A stretch of 64,000 nt of DNA from Lachnospiraceae bacterium YSD2013. Its GTDB lineage: Bacteria; Bacillota; Clostridia; Lachnospirales; Lachnospiraceae. Shown in pieces: positions 26,086-33,815 of this stretch. The notes below the pieces were generated by a model, which made no database searches, was not told the origin of the DNA, and saw only the letters and a list, made by a program, of their open reading frames with translations. Location of the stretch: assembly GCA_900100895.1 (NCBI GenBank), contig FMTX01000016.1:1-64000 (forward strand), written 5' to 3'. Position numbers and translations under genes: made by a program. How positions within the stretch are numbered: position 1 is the stretch's first letter; every line of letters begins with the position of its first letter.

Positions 26086-27383
26086 AGCGTTTCCTCCTCG
26101 AGTATCACTTTAATGGCCCAGTCGGGGACCTTCACTCTGTATTCGTCTTTATTTAGAAAAGCAAATATAACATCGTAATCCGGGCACTTCTCGGGATAGA
26201 TTCCGAGACCGTCCGTGAGATATATAAGCCCCTTCAGATTGTTAAACTCCTTGTTCTTAACAAGCTCATCCACGTAGGCAAAAGCAGGTCTGAAATCCGT
26301 CGCCCCGAAGCCCGTAAGCTTGAAATCCTTAATCAGGCTCTGAAGCTCACTTAGCGACGTAACCTTAATATCCTCCCACACCCGCATATCGCACTCGATA
26401 ATGTGAATGTTAACTTCGGCAAAGAAAGAGCCCGACCGCGACAATATATCCACGGTCTTTTCTAAGAACTTCCTCACCGTCTCGCCGCTGCAGGAAGCCG
26501 ACGTATCGATTACTATCACAAACTCCCTGACCTTCTTGTCCTCGGTATATTCAAGCGGCTCCACCAGAGGCATCTTGCCGTATGTTCTCAATCCATAAGT
26601 ATAATATATATAGTCGAATTCGTCAGGATTTACCTTAATTTCTTCGCCTTCGACCGAAAATCTCCTCAGTATCGCGTCGTAATCATATCGGGTCTTGGTG
26701 GCTTCCTCGAGGTTCTCCGTGATACTCTCACCGCCCATTCCCTTCTTGGAAAAAGAATCAAGCTCTGCCTTAACTCTCTCAGCTATCCTCTTCCAGTCTT
26801 CCTCGGTAAGGATGGCCTCGGGTTCTTCTTTGTACGAGGCGCGGACACGGTGACGGTCCATGGTAAATAACTGCTTGTACTTAATCTCCGCATCGTGGGA
26901 AATACCGCCCACCGCGAACTCTCTGTAGAGCTTCTCGGCAGTAATCTCGGGCACCCACTTACGCAAGCGCGTGATGATGGTGCGCTCCTCGTCGTCCTTC
27001 ATCATGGATGCTCCCGGAATGTCCATTTCCAGGATAATGTTCTCAACCGCAATATCCGTGGCAATGTTCCAGAAGTTCTCGTCGGTCTTATCGTATCTGT
27101 AAGGATGCATGAATATCGCATGAAGCATCACGTGAAGGTACAATCGCACAGCGATATTAGGCTCTTCCTTGTAGTCCGTAAGGAGCTTGAGCGGGTCGTA
27201 GGATAAGGCCTCGCCGTCGCAGACGTAGCCCCTAAGCCCCGGCACCGACTGAAGTTTAAGCTTCATGAGAGCCGTGTCAAAGAACCTGAATCTTACGGTA
27301 ATGGTATCTCTTGCAAGAAGCATTATTTTGCCCGCATATTCCTCTATTAACTTGTCATCACGTAATGTTGCCGTTGTGTCCAT
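26082..27383 (-). CDS. Metallopeptidase-like/VWA protein (DUF2201 type)
   Basis: The 433-residue protein has an N-terminal putative metallopeptidase segment with a zinc-type motif in LHVMLHAIFMHPYRYD (about residues 85-95) and DIAVENIILEM, and a C-terminal VWA-like domain starting VIVIDTSASCSGETVRKFL (MIDAS DxSxS) and ending in VIFAFLNKDEYRV. This arrangement is characteristic of the DUF2201 family that pairs with MoxR ATPases. It sits between ylmH and moxR with near-zero spacing. ATG at 27383 is used; a GTG at 27389 overlapping the ylmH stop is an alternative. Confidence 0.85.
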   Translation of the reverse strand: MDTTATLRDDKLIEEYAGKIMLLARDTITVRFRFFDTALMKLKLQSVPGLRGYVCDGEALSYDPLKLLTDYKEEPNIAVRLYLHVMLHAIFMHPYRYDKTDENFWNIATDIAVENIILEMDIPGASMMKDDEERTIITRLRKWVPEITAEKLYREFAVGGISHDAEIKYKQLFTMDRHRVRASYKEEPEAILTEEDWKRIAERVKAELDSFSKKGMGGESITENLEEATKTRYDYDAILRRFSVEGEEIKVNPDEFDYIYYTYGLRTYGKMPLVEPLEYTEDKKVREFVIVIDTSASCSGETVRKFLEKTVDILSRSGSFFAEVNIHIIECDMRVWEDIKVTSLSELQSLIKDFKLTGFGATDFRPAFAYVDELVKNKEFNNLKGLIYLTDGLGIYPEKCPDYDVIFAFLNKDEYRVKVPDWAIKVILEEETL

Positions 27384-27385
27384 AA

Positions 27386-28141
27386 TCACCTGTATACGCT
27401 GACCAGTAAATTAATCTTGCCTTTCTTGCTGAGCCCTGCCTCCGTCTTAATCTCGAAGCGGCCGAAGCCTCTGACGCTGACTCTGTCGCCTGTCTTAACC
27501 TTGGTGTCGGGAGTCACCACAAGCTTGGAATTTACAAATACTTTCTGTTCTTTGAAAAGTCCCTGAGCCGACTCGCGCGAAAGCTTATATACACGGGCTA
27601 TTATAGCATCGATGCGCTCGGAACTTATCTGAATTCTAACATCTTCAAGTGAACCTTCGGGCAACACGAACTCTTCCGTGAAAGGCTTCACCATAACAGT
27701 CGTGTGGCGCACTCTCGTAAGGTTCTCGATAATATAGTCCGCCATAGATTCTATGCAATAAAGAATCGCTCTGTTGCTGTCCACAAATATATCGCCGAGA
27801 GTCTCGCGCTCTATACCAAGATTCATAAGCGCTCCAAGAAAATCCCTGTGGGAAAGGTCATCCGCGAACTTCTCGTTGAGCGGAGTAATGAGTAACGCTG
27901 TAATCGGAAGCGGTTCCTCGTAACCGAAGTCCTCGGGGTTACCGAAGCGGATAAGTTTTCTTTCGCAGTAATCGTTACCGCCGAGAGCCACGGGTGAAGC
28001 GTAGTCAAGCTCCCTCTTAATCTCCATGAACTCGGAGAGCTCAGCTTCGGTTAAGAAGTTCGTATATGTGTACCTGCTTGTGCTGTAGCTGCGCTCGGCA
28101 AGTTCTTTTAATCTGTTCTTAAGTAATGCGTCGTCTGCCAT
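27386..28141 (-). CDS. ylmH: YlmH-like S4-domain RNA-binding protein
   Basis: The 251-residue protein has the YlmH architecture: an N-terminal domain (FLTEAELSEFMEIKRE), a middle RRM-like domain (ALLITPLNEKFADDLSHRDFLGALMNLGIERETLGDI), and a C-terminal S4 RNA-binding domain (AQGLFKEQKVFVNSKLVVTPDTKVKTGDRVSVRGFGRF, residues ~180-235; quoted only in part elsewhere). YlmH binds ribosomes or nascent-chain-blocked 50S in other Firmicutes; it is usually in the division/ylm cluster, so its place ahead of a MoxR-VWA operon is unusual. Start at 28141 has GAGGA upstream; the upstream ATG lies in a terminator. Confidence 0.88.
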   Translation of the reverse strand: MADDALLKNRLKELAERSYSTSRYTYTNFLTEAELSEFMEIKRELDYASPVALGGNDYCERKLIRFGNPEDFGYEEPLPITALLITPLNEKFADDLSHRDFLGALMNLGIERETLGDIFVDSNRAILYCIESMADYIIENLTRVRHTTVMVKPFTEEFVLPEGSLEDVRIQISSERIDAIIARVYKLSRESAQGLFKEQKVFVNSKLVVTPDTKVKTGDRVSVRGFGRFEIKTEAGLSKKGKINLLVSVYR

Positions 28142-28157
28142 GATTTCCTCGTAGCAC

Positions 28158-28187
28158 CCAAAAATCGGGTGGCTCATCACCACCCGA
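28158..28187 (-). terminator. Terminator after the DUF3298-like lipoprotein gene
   Basis: Minus-strand TCGGGTGG-TGATGAG-CCACCCGA followed by TTTTTGGG. It separates the lipoprotein gene from the ylmH operon. Confidence 0.85.
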
Positions 28188-28192
28188 TGATA

Positions 28193-30073
28193 TTATTTTA
28201 AAGCTGTTATGCCCAAATCTTCGTAACTGATGGGCACTTCTATGAATCCAGCCGCATAAGATGACATCTCATAAGGCGGATACTCGATCCACAACTTGCC
28301 CTCATCGTAAGTTACAGGGAAGTTGTCAAAAGAAATATACTCGTAAGCATGCTGATATACGGCATCCCCATCCTCGTCCCATGCGTAAGGTCTTTCGTCC
28401 TCACTGTAGGATAAGAAGTCTTCTTTGGTCTTCTCTGCAACGATGCGCTTTAAGTCTTCCTCTGTGCCGGGGAAGATATCCTTGATGGTCACCTGCACAC
28501 CGGTAGTAAGGTCATAAAGGTTGCTGTCCATGTAAGGCATTCCGTGTGCTCCGCCGCCGTACCAGTAACCGTCGGAATTTACCACAAGGTAGTTGCCGAG
28601 AGTCTTAAGCTCTCTGATTGTTCTGTCAAAGGTTACCTTGCCGTAGTACTGACCATGCCCCATATCTTCACAGTCTTCTGCACTTGTAGATTTGTAGCCG
28701 TCGGCTTCGTGCTCTTCTTCGGCATATGTCTTGGCTCTTTCTTCAAAAAGTTTATTAAGTTCGGCTGCTTTAGGACCTACCGAAGCGTCAAGTACAGGAT
28801 ACTCCGCATAGCACTGATAGATGGGATTACCGCAGAACTCGCACAATTGTGTATAGCTTACGGCATCAATATGACCGTACTTAGCCCAGCCGAATTCCTG
28901 CTTGTCAATTCCGAGAGGAACAAGCTTTCCGTCCTTAATCAAAGACCATTCCAGGTCGGTATCGAGAGCCGAGTAGGTATATAAAGTGTCGCCGTTAAGC
29001 ACAGTAACCGAACTTGCATAGTAGGTATTACCGTCGCCGGGTTTCTTAGTCAGGGTGACAACTTTCTGTTTCAAAGACTTATCAATGTCATATGAATAAA
29101 TCGTCGTACTCTCCCCGCCATACAAGCCTTCACCTTCCTCGGTGAAATACGTTACGGAGCCCTGCGTACCAAGGCATGTATTGTATGTCTCCGACACAAC
29201 CTGTCTGTCATTGGTGTTCAAATTAATGCATACAAGACGGCGGTCATCATAATTGCCGCCCTCATAGCATGTATAAAGAATGTGCTCCCCATCATAGTTA
29301 AGGATGTCCTGATTCTCGCTGTCTTCAGCGGGGAATTCGGTAAAACGGTTCAAGGTCTTACCGTCGTAATTGTAATACTCGCCCTCAACCTTAACCTTTA
29401 TATAACCGGTTTCATCAACCATTCTTTCCGCGCACTTAGCGTTAAAGTACGTGTTATCCATCGGTATTCTTTCGATAATTGCATCATAAGGAAGATTATC
29501 CCAGAAAGTGTCAGTATATTCAATCTCCTCAAGTGTCTCGGGATCGAACCAATACTCCCTGTACTGTCCCGCATACCAGTTAGCGGCCGTAAGAATAATC
29601 TTATCGTCATAGAAATCTATAAAGCCGCCCCACTGAACCGTCACAAGGTCTTTGGTCTCGCCGGTCTTGTAGTTGTAAGCTTTATAAACGCAGGAATTAA
29701 GGTCGCCGTCGGCAAGCTCACCGTCGTAAGAATCCTGGAAAAAGATGTAGTCACCGTTTAAAAACCAGGAATTGTACATCATAATCTCAGGCACATCATA
29801 CTCGCCGAGCACCTCGGTACCCTTCACAATAAAGAACTTATTGCTTGCGTCCGGGTAATAATATGATCTCTTTAAAAGTGTGGGTAAATATTCAACCTCT
29901 GCTTCCGTCTCGGGCGCAGGCGTCTCAACACTCGCCTCCGTCGATGCACTCGCCGAAGTCTCCTCGGAAGTCGATGCCGAGCCCGCCGATTCTGCCGGCT
30001 TCTCGCATGCACACAGTCCGAAAGTCAATATGGCAGCCATAGACACTGCCAGGAATTTTTGCAATTTTTTCAT
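28193..30073 (-). CDS. Large lipoprotein with RsiV/DUF3298-like C-terminus
   Basis: The 626-residue product has a lipoprotein signal peptide (lipobox FGLCAC, then a Ser/Ala/Glu-rich linker), a long beta-rich central part with repeated YxYD/TGE blades that resembles a propeller (DUF5050-like), and a C-terminal DUF3298/DUF4163 region (YPVLDASVGPKAAELNKLFEE; WYGGGAHGMPY; LYDLTTGVQVTIKDIFPG). DUF3298 is found in RsiV-type anti-sigma factors and secreted proteins that bind lysozyme; no sigma factor gene is adjacent, so lysozyme binding is only a possibility. AAAGGAG is 10 nt before the ATG. Confidence 0.85.
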   Translation of the reverse strand: MKKLQKFLAVSMAAILTFGLCACEKPAESAGSASTSEETSASASTEASVETPAPETEAEVEYLPTLLKRSYYYPDASNKFFIVKGTEVLGEYDVPEIMMYNSWFLNGDYIFFQDSYDGELADGDLNSCVYKAYNYKTGETKDLVTVQWGGFIDFYDDKIILTAANWYAGQYREYWFDPETLEEIEYTDTFWDNLPYDAIIERIPMDNTYFNAKCAERMVDETGYIKVKVEGEYYNYDGKTLNRFTEFPAEDSENQDILNYDGEHILYTCYEGGNYDDRRLVCINLNTNDRQVVSETYNTCLGTQGSVTYFTEEGEGLYGGESTTIYSYDIDKSLKQKVVTLTKKPGDGNTYYASSVTVLNGDTLYTYSALDTDLEWSLIKDGKLVPLGIDKQEFGWAKYGHIDAVSYTQLCEFCGNPIYQCYAEYPVLDASVGPKAAELNKLFEERAKTYAEEEHEADGYKSTSAEDCEDMGHGQYYGKVTFDRTIRELKTLGNYLVVNSDGYWYGGGAHGMPYMDSNLYDLTTGVQVTIKDIFPGTEEDLKRIVAEKTKEDFLSYSEDERPYAWDEDGDAVYQHAYEYISFDNFPVTYDEGKLWIEYPPYEMSSYAAGFIEVPISYEDLGITALK

Positions 30074-30182
30074 GGTATTATTACTCCTTTTGGAACTCCT
30101 CTTTAAAACACATTTTAACAGATTTTGGCCAAAGAACAAAGCTATCTTTGAATCTTAAAAGAATCCTAAATAAACCTAAAAA

Positions 30183-30209
30183 GAAAAACACGGAGGTGGG
30201 GCCTCCGTG
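30183..30209 (-). terminator. Terminator after pspC
   Basis: Minus-strand CACGGAGG-CCCCA-CCTCCGTG followed by TTTTTCTTTTT. Confidence 0.9.
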
Positions 30210-30238
30210 CTTTCTTAAGTAGGGTTAGATTCAATCGG

Positions 30239-30508
30239 TTATGAATTGTAATTGTCGTTACGATATTCGTCGTTTCTTACGTAATCACCGTTGTTGTTAT
30301 AATCTCGCTTGTCTGTATAAGGATTGGGGTCGTCGCTCATAACGAGGCCGCATACGATGTAAGCAAGAACGCCGGTACCAAAAGCAAGTACCAATACTAC
30401 GAATCCGAGTCTGAAGATCATGGGGTCGATGTTGAAGTACTCACCGAGGCCTCCGCATACTCCGAAAACTTTTCTGTCTTTAACTGATTTGTAAACTCTT
30501 TTTTCCAT
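30239..30508 (-). CDS. PspC-domain membrane protein
   Basis: The 89-residue protein is a single PspC domain: a basic start (KRVYKSVKDRKVFGVCGGLGEYF) and one or two close membrane helices (IFRLGFVVLVLAFGTGVLAYIVCGLVM), with a hydrophilic Asn/Asp/Tyr-rich tail. PspC-family proteins sense or respond to envelope stress. It is monocistronic, with a strong terminator, and no PspA-like gene is near. Confidence 0.93.
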   Translation of the reverse strand: MEKRVYKSVKDRKVFGVCGGLGEYFNIDPMIFRLGFVVLVLAFGTGVLAYIVCGLVMSDDPNPYTDKRDYNNNGDYVRNDEYRNDNYNS

Positions 30509-30757
30509 AACAATAATCCTTTCTTTAGCTAAGTTTATATAAAGTGTTGTCTTTAGTGGGTTAAGCGAATGTCTTTCGCTTTATGTGATTATTATATCAT
30601 ATACTATTATACATTAAATAGTACTAATTGCAATATAAGAGTTGATATTTTTATTTTTCCGCAAGATAAGCCATGAAAAGTAGCAAGTTTTGAATTGTAG
30701 TTACAATTTAAAGAAACCTACAATGATAGTGGAAACGGTTAATAATGGGGAATGTAT

Positions 30758-31633
30758 ATGATTGAGAATCTTAAAGGTGTATACGAAACCGTCAACTTCA
30801 AAAAAGAATCGGGAATCAGGTTCTATGTGAACACTTCGCAGGTCACATATCCCGCTCACTGGCACACTCCGCTTGAAATCATTATGCCCGAGAAAGGGCG
30901 CTACTACGCCAAGTGCGTTAATGAAGAAGTCACTCTGAATCCGGGGGACATTCTTTTTATTGCACCGGGAACACTGCACTCACTTGCACCGGTGGGCGGA
31001 AGCGGTTCGCGTATCATCTTGCAGATTGATATGTCCAATGTCCGCGGAGTGCAGAATACGGACAGTATTATAACCTTTCTTTCGCCGATGTATCTGCTCA
31101 CAGCGTCGAGCTGTCGCGGTATTTACAAAGAAATCAGACAGGCACTCCTTGAAATAAAAAAAGAATACCAAAGCGATATTCCTTTCTTCGAGGCGGCGGT
31201 GTACGGGAAATTGCTGAACATTCTGTCTATTATAGGAAGAAGCGAGGCTTATCAGACGCATACCGATTCCGCAAGCAGCGCCAAGAACCGCGAGTATACC
31301 GAGAAGTTCCTGCGTATCTGCGACTATATTAACACGCACTGCTCGGAGGACTTAACGCTTGAAGAAACCGCCAATATGGCAGGCTTCTCCAAGTACCATT
31401 TTACGAGGCTTTTTAAGCAGTTTGCCAATCGTTCATACTATCAGTATTTAAGCCAGTGTCGCATATATACTGCGGAGAAATATCTGTCGTCGACGGATTA
31501 CAATATCACGGATATTGCCTTTAAGTCGGGCTTTACGTCACTTTCGTCGTTCATTCGTATGTTTAAGCTGATTAAGGGTGTTACGCCTTCCGAGTATCGC
31601 GCCGCTTATACGAAGCAGCGGCCGGTGGTGTAG
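30758..31633 (+). CDS. AraC-family regulator with N-terminal cupin
   Basis: This 291-residue activator has an N-terminal cupin-like ligand domain (PAHWHTPLEIIMPEKGRYYAKCVNEEVTLNPGDILFIAPGTLH region) and two C-terminal helix-turn-helix motifs (LTLEETANMAGFSKYHFTRLFKQF; NITDIAFKSGFTSLSSFIRMFK). The ligand is probably a sugar or related metabolite, by family trend. Of two nearby ATG codons, 30758 has the better spacing to GGGGA. It is convergent with the TetR gene, with only 1 bp between stops, and no target operon is adjacent. Confidence 0.92.
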   Translation: MIENLKGVYETVNFKKESGIRFYVNTSQVTYPAHWHTPLEIIMPEKGRYYAKCVNEEVTLNPGDILFIAPGTLHSLAPVGGSGSRIILQIDMSNVRGVQNTDSIITFLSPMYLLTASSCRGIYKEIRQALLEIKKEYQSDIPFFEAAVYGKLLNILSIIGRSEAYQTHTDSASSAKNREYTEKFLRICDYINTHCSEDLTLEETANMAGFSKYHFTRLFKQFANRSYYQYLSQCRIYTAEKYLSSTDYNITDIAFKSGFTSLSSFIRMFKLIKGVTPSEYRAAYTKQRPVV

Positions 31634-31634
31634 C

Positions 31635-32261
31635 CTACAGATATTTCCCGGCTATGGTCTCGAAGTCATATGTGGGTTCGTAGCCGATTCCTTTAAGCAA
31701 TTTAGTGCCCATATTGTACATCATTTTGCAGGCTTCCTTTTTGGGGAGCCTGTAGCTGTCATAGCCCATCATCAGTGCGAGGCCGTGAGTGTAGATTACG
31801 GTATCCCTTACGATTTCGCCTATCGCTTCCGGTGAGGCGTTGTACTGAGCCGCCAGCATTTCTACCGCTTCGGCATCGAACTGCTTACTGAAAATGGTGG
31901 AATCTCCGCCTACTCTCTCGCCGATGGTCTCCATCGGATCGTCCACGCAGATAAACTTAAACACGTTCGGGTGGTCGCAGGCATTTGATATGTAGTGCAG
32001 ACCTGAGACAAAGAAAGCTTCTACCGCTTCCTTGCCCTGCATCTTGGCCTGAAGGCCTCCGTAAAGTTGTATCTGCGAATATCTGAACAGTTCTTTCTTA
32101 AGTTCCGGCATGCTTCCGAAATGCCAGGAAACCGGTTGCGTGGAGCAGTTTAATCTTGCGGCGATTGCCTTAATTGCCACCGCGCCGATGCCGCCCTCTT
32201 CTAAAAGTTCGTATGCCGCTTCCAGTATCATTTCTTTTGAAATCTGCGTTTTGCGTCCCAT
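31635..32261 (-). CDS. TetR-family regulator
   Basis: The 208-residue protein has a TetR helix-turn-helix (EMILEAAYELLEEGGIGAVAIKAIAARLNCSTQPVSWHFGSMPEL, residues ~9-55, here split by position) and a larger alpha-helical C-terminal ligand domain. It is the third gene of a minus-strand operon behind two flavodoxin-fold proteins and probably represses it at the 18-bp palindrome at 33468-33485. The inducing ligand is unknown; the target genes suggest an electrophile, quinone or redox-active compound. Confidence 0.88.
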   Translation of the reverse strand: MGRKTQISKEMILEAAYELLEEGGIGAVAIKAIAARLNCSTQPVSWHFGSMPELKKELFRYSQIQLYGGLQAKMQGKEAVEAFFVSGLHYISNACDHPNVFKFICVDDPMETIGERVGGDSTIFSKQFDAEAVEMLAAQYNASPEAIGEIVRDTVIYTHGLALMMGYDSYRLPKKEACKMMYNMGTKLLKGIGYEPTYDFETIAGKYL

Positions 32262-32282
32262 GTGATGTCCTTTGTTGCTTGG

Positions 32283-32933
32283 TTATTTGTAGGGTCTGTA
32301 CTTAAGTGACTTGGTACATCCGAGTCCTGCCGCAATCTTCTTAAAGCTCTTACGCGCAACGGTAGCAAACATAGTGCCTACCAATATGCGAATCTTGAGT
32401 GGGAAAGTCTCGGGACCGGTAAATTTCCTGCAGGCTTCCGACTTGAAATTGCCCTGAGAGGCGAATTCTCTGCCCATTTCCTTGTAGGGAGAAGTAACCC
32501 TCTCGCGGGTCTGCTCTCCAAAAAATCTTATACTAAAATTGTCCCCTTTGGCAAGAGTTCCGCCGTATTCGCATCCGAGTTCTCCCGCCAGTATTTCAAG
32601 GTACGCTTCGCCGCATCTAAGCTGCGACCCTTCCGCGAATCCGCCCTGTAAGATAAAAGAAAGCTGCGTGCCGTCGTTCTTGGGAGCGAGTGTCTCGAGA
32701 AACTCAAGAAGCAGTCCCGGAATGTTCTCAACGTAAAGCGGAATGGCCATGAGTATGTTCTTATTAGTGTTGTATGCAGTACGAATCGCATCCCACTGCT
32801 TTCTGTCGGAAACCTCGTACTGCTCGAATGTCGTGCCGTTCTCCGTAAGCCCCTCGGTAAACTTACCTAAAATCTTGTCTGTATTGCTAAACTCCTTAAC
32901 GCGGGGACTTCCGTTTATGATTACTACATGCAT
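32283..32933 (-). CDS. Flavodoxin-fold NAD(P)H oxidoreductase-like protein
   Basis: The 216-residue protein begins with the flavodoxin-like phosphate-binding motif VVIINGSPRVKEFSNTDKIL and a typical second strand/loop (ILMAIPLYVENIPGLLLEFLETL). It should bind FMN and reduce a small molecule using NAD(P)H, but the C-terminal ~90 residues (FKSEACRKFTGPETFPLKIRI...) do not match a named subgroup. Its start overlaps the upstream flavodoxin gene by 10 bp, so the pair is co-translated and perhaps acts as a heterodimer. Confidence 0.8.
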   Translation of the reverse strand: MHVVIINGSPRVKEFSNTDKILGKFTEGLTENGTTFEQYEVSDRKQWDAIRTAYNTNKNILMAIPLYVENIPGLLLEFLETLAPKNDGTQLSFILQGGFAEGSQLRCGEAYLEILAGELGCEYGGTLAKGDNFSIRFFGEQTRERVTSPYKEMGREFASQGNFKSEACRKFTGPETFPLKIRILVGTMFATVARKSFKKIAAGLGCTKSLKYRPYK

Positions 32934-33427
32934 GCTACTGCCTCCTTAATGTTCTCGGTGCTGTACGCGCCAAGTGACTTGCTTTCAAAATTGATGGCAC
33001 ACCTCTTAGTCCATCTGTTCAAATATGCTTTATCGGCCTCTCCGCTGTAGATAATGCCTACATCGGGCGTGCTCTTGTATCTCGCAACATGACGCATCTC
33101 CTTGCCCTTAAACTTAAGATACATCGTCGCAATCGGTAAGATTCGGTCAAAGAAATTCTTTCCCTTATGATTAATGAACCCAAGCGCTGTATCCGAAATC
33201 ACCCAAAGCTCCTTCGCGTGAATAATCTCCTTAAAAATCTCCTCATAATCATCCTTAACCGCACACTCTCCCGGCGTCTTCAGCCAGCAATAATTACAAC
33301 CTATGCAGTTTCCTATCTTCTTGTCGCCTGCTTCGATGAGCTTGATGTCCTTATTCTCTTCTGCGGCAAGCTTCTTTACCTCTTCGGATACCGAAGTGTC
33401 TGCCGTTGTATTAACTACCAGTATCAT
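32924..33427 (-). CDS. Flavodoxin-family protein with CxxCxxC cluster
   Basis: The 167-residue protein is a NADPH-dependent FMN-reductase-like flavodoxin with a cysteine-rich loop CIGCNYCWLKTPGEC (residues ~40-54), typical of the iron-sulfur-flavoprotein/flavodoxin-like group, and a conserved AKELWVISDTALGFINHKGKNFFDRI segment. It is the first gene of the TetR operon. The role is likely redox detoxification or electron transfer, inferred from the family only. Confidence 0.82.
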   Translation of the reverse strand: MILVVNTTADTSVSEEVKKLAAEENKDIKLIEAGDKKIGNCIGCNYCWLKTPGECAVKDDYEEIFKEIIHAKELWVISDTALGFINHKGKNFFDRILPIATMYLKFKGKEMRHVARYKSTPDVGIIYSGEADKAYLNRWTKRCAINFESKSLGAYSTENIKEAVACM

Positions 33428-33467
33428 TTGTTAACCTCCGTAACTTTGCTTTAATGTAAACTGTTTT

Positions 33468-33510
33468 ATATAAACATGTTTATATTATCCGACTGCATGG
33501 ATTTTGTCAA
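33468..33510 (-). promoter_or_regulatory. Promoter and palindromic operator of the TetR-flavodoxin operon
   Basis: Minus-strand TTGACA (33510-33505), 17-bp spacer, TAATAT (33487-33482). An 18-bp perfect palindrome ATATAAACATGTTTATAT (33468-33485) overlaps the -10 and transcription start, the usual place for TetR-type repression. Confidence 0.82.
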
Positions 33511-33537
33511 CCCCTTTTTTTAATTTGCCAAAGCCGA

Positions 33538-33737
33538 GCGGCGGAGCCGAAAACATGAGGGTAGGGGGCTGTGGTCAGCGGAAGAAAATAAAAAACCACA
33601 GACTCCGCGCATGAAGTTTAAGTGGTAACGTGTCGGGCGGCCTCGTCTTTATAGCCCGACTAAACAAGATGCTCGTAAAACTTTCTTTTTCGTGAGTCTG
33701 ACCCTGCCCACTGCCCTCATGTTTTCGGCTCCGCCGC
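33538..33737. ncRNA. Candidate structured ncRNA bounded by 24-bp inverted ends
   Basis: The two ends are perfectly inverse complementary over 24 nt (33538-33561 with 33714-33737; each includes CGGCTCCGCCGC or its complement). Inside are a CTGTGGT/ACCACAG hairpin (33569-33600), AGACTC pairing with GAGTCT (33599-33604 with 33694-33699), a GTCGGGC/GCCCGAC hairpin near 33632-33660, and a CTCGTAAAA/TTTTTCGTGAG hairpin near 33672-33696. No plausible gene runs through it. The closed multi-helix layout is that of a large regulatory RNA, but strand and promoter are not clear. It could also be a mobile inverted-repeat element. Confidence 0.5.
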
Positions 33738-33756
33738 GACATTCTTTGCACATATG

Positions 33757-33790
33757 AAAAGGGCCGCATGGACGAATCCATGCAGCCCTT
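33757..33790 (-). terminator. Terminator of the carboxylesterase gene
   Basis: Minus-strand AAGGGCTGCATGG-ATTCGT-CCATGCGGCCCTT followed by TTCATATG; the outer CATATG on each side extends the dyad. Confidence 0.8.
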
Positions 33791-33815
33791 CATTCATATG
33801 GGAGATTTAAATATA

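Noticed and set aside
33575-33793. 72-residue minus-strand frame inside the 200-bp structured region
   Set aside because: It crosses the inverted ends and the esterase terminator; composition and absence of ribosome site speak against it.
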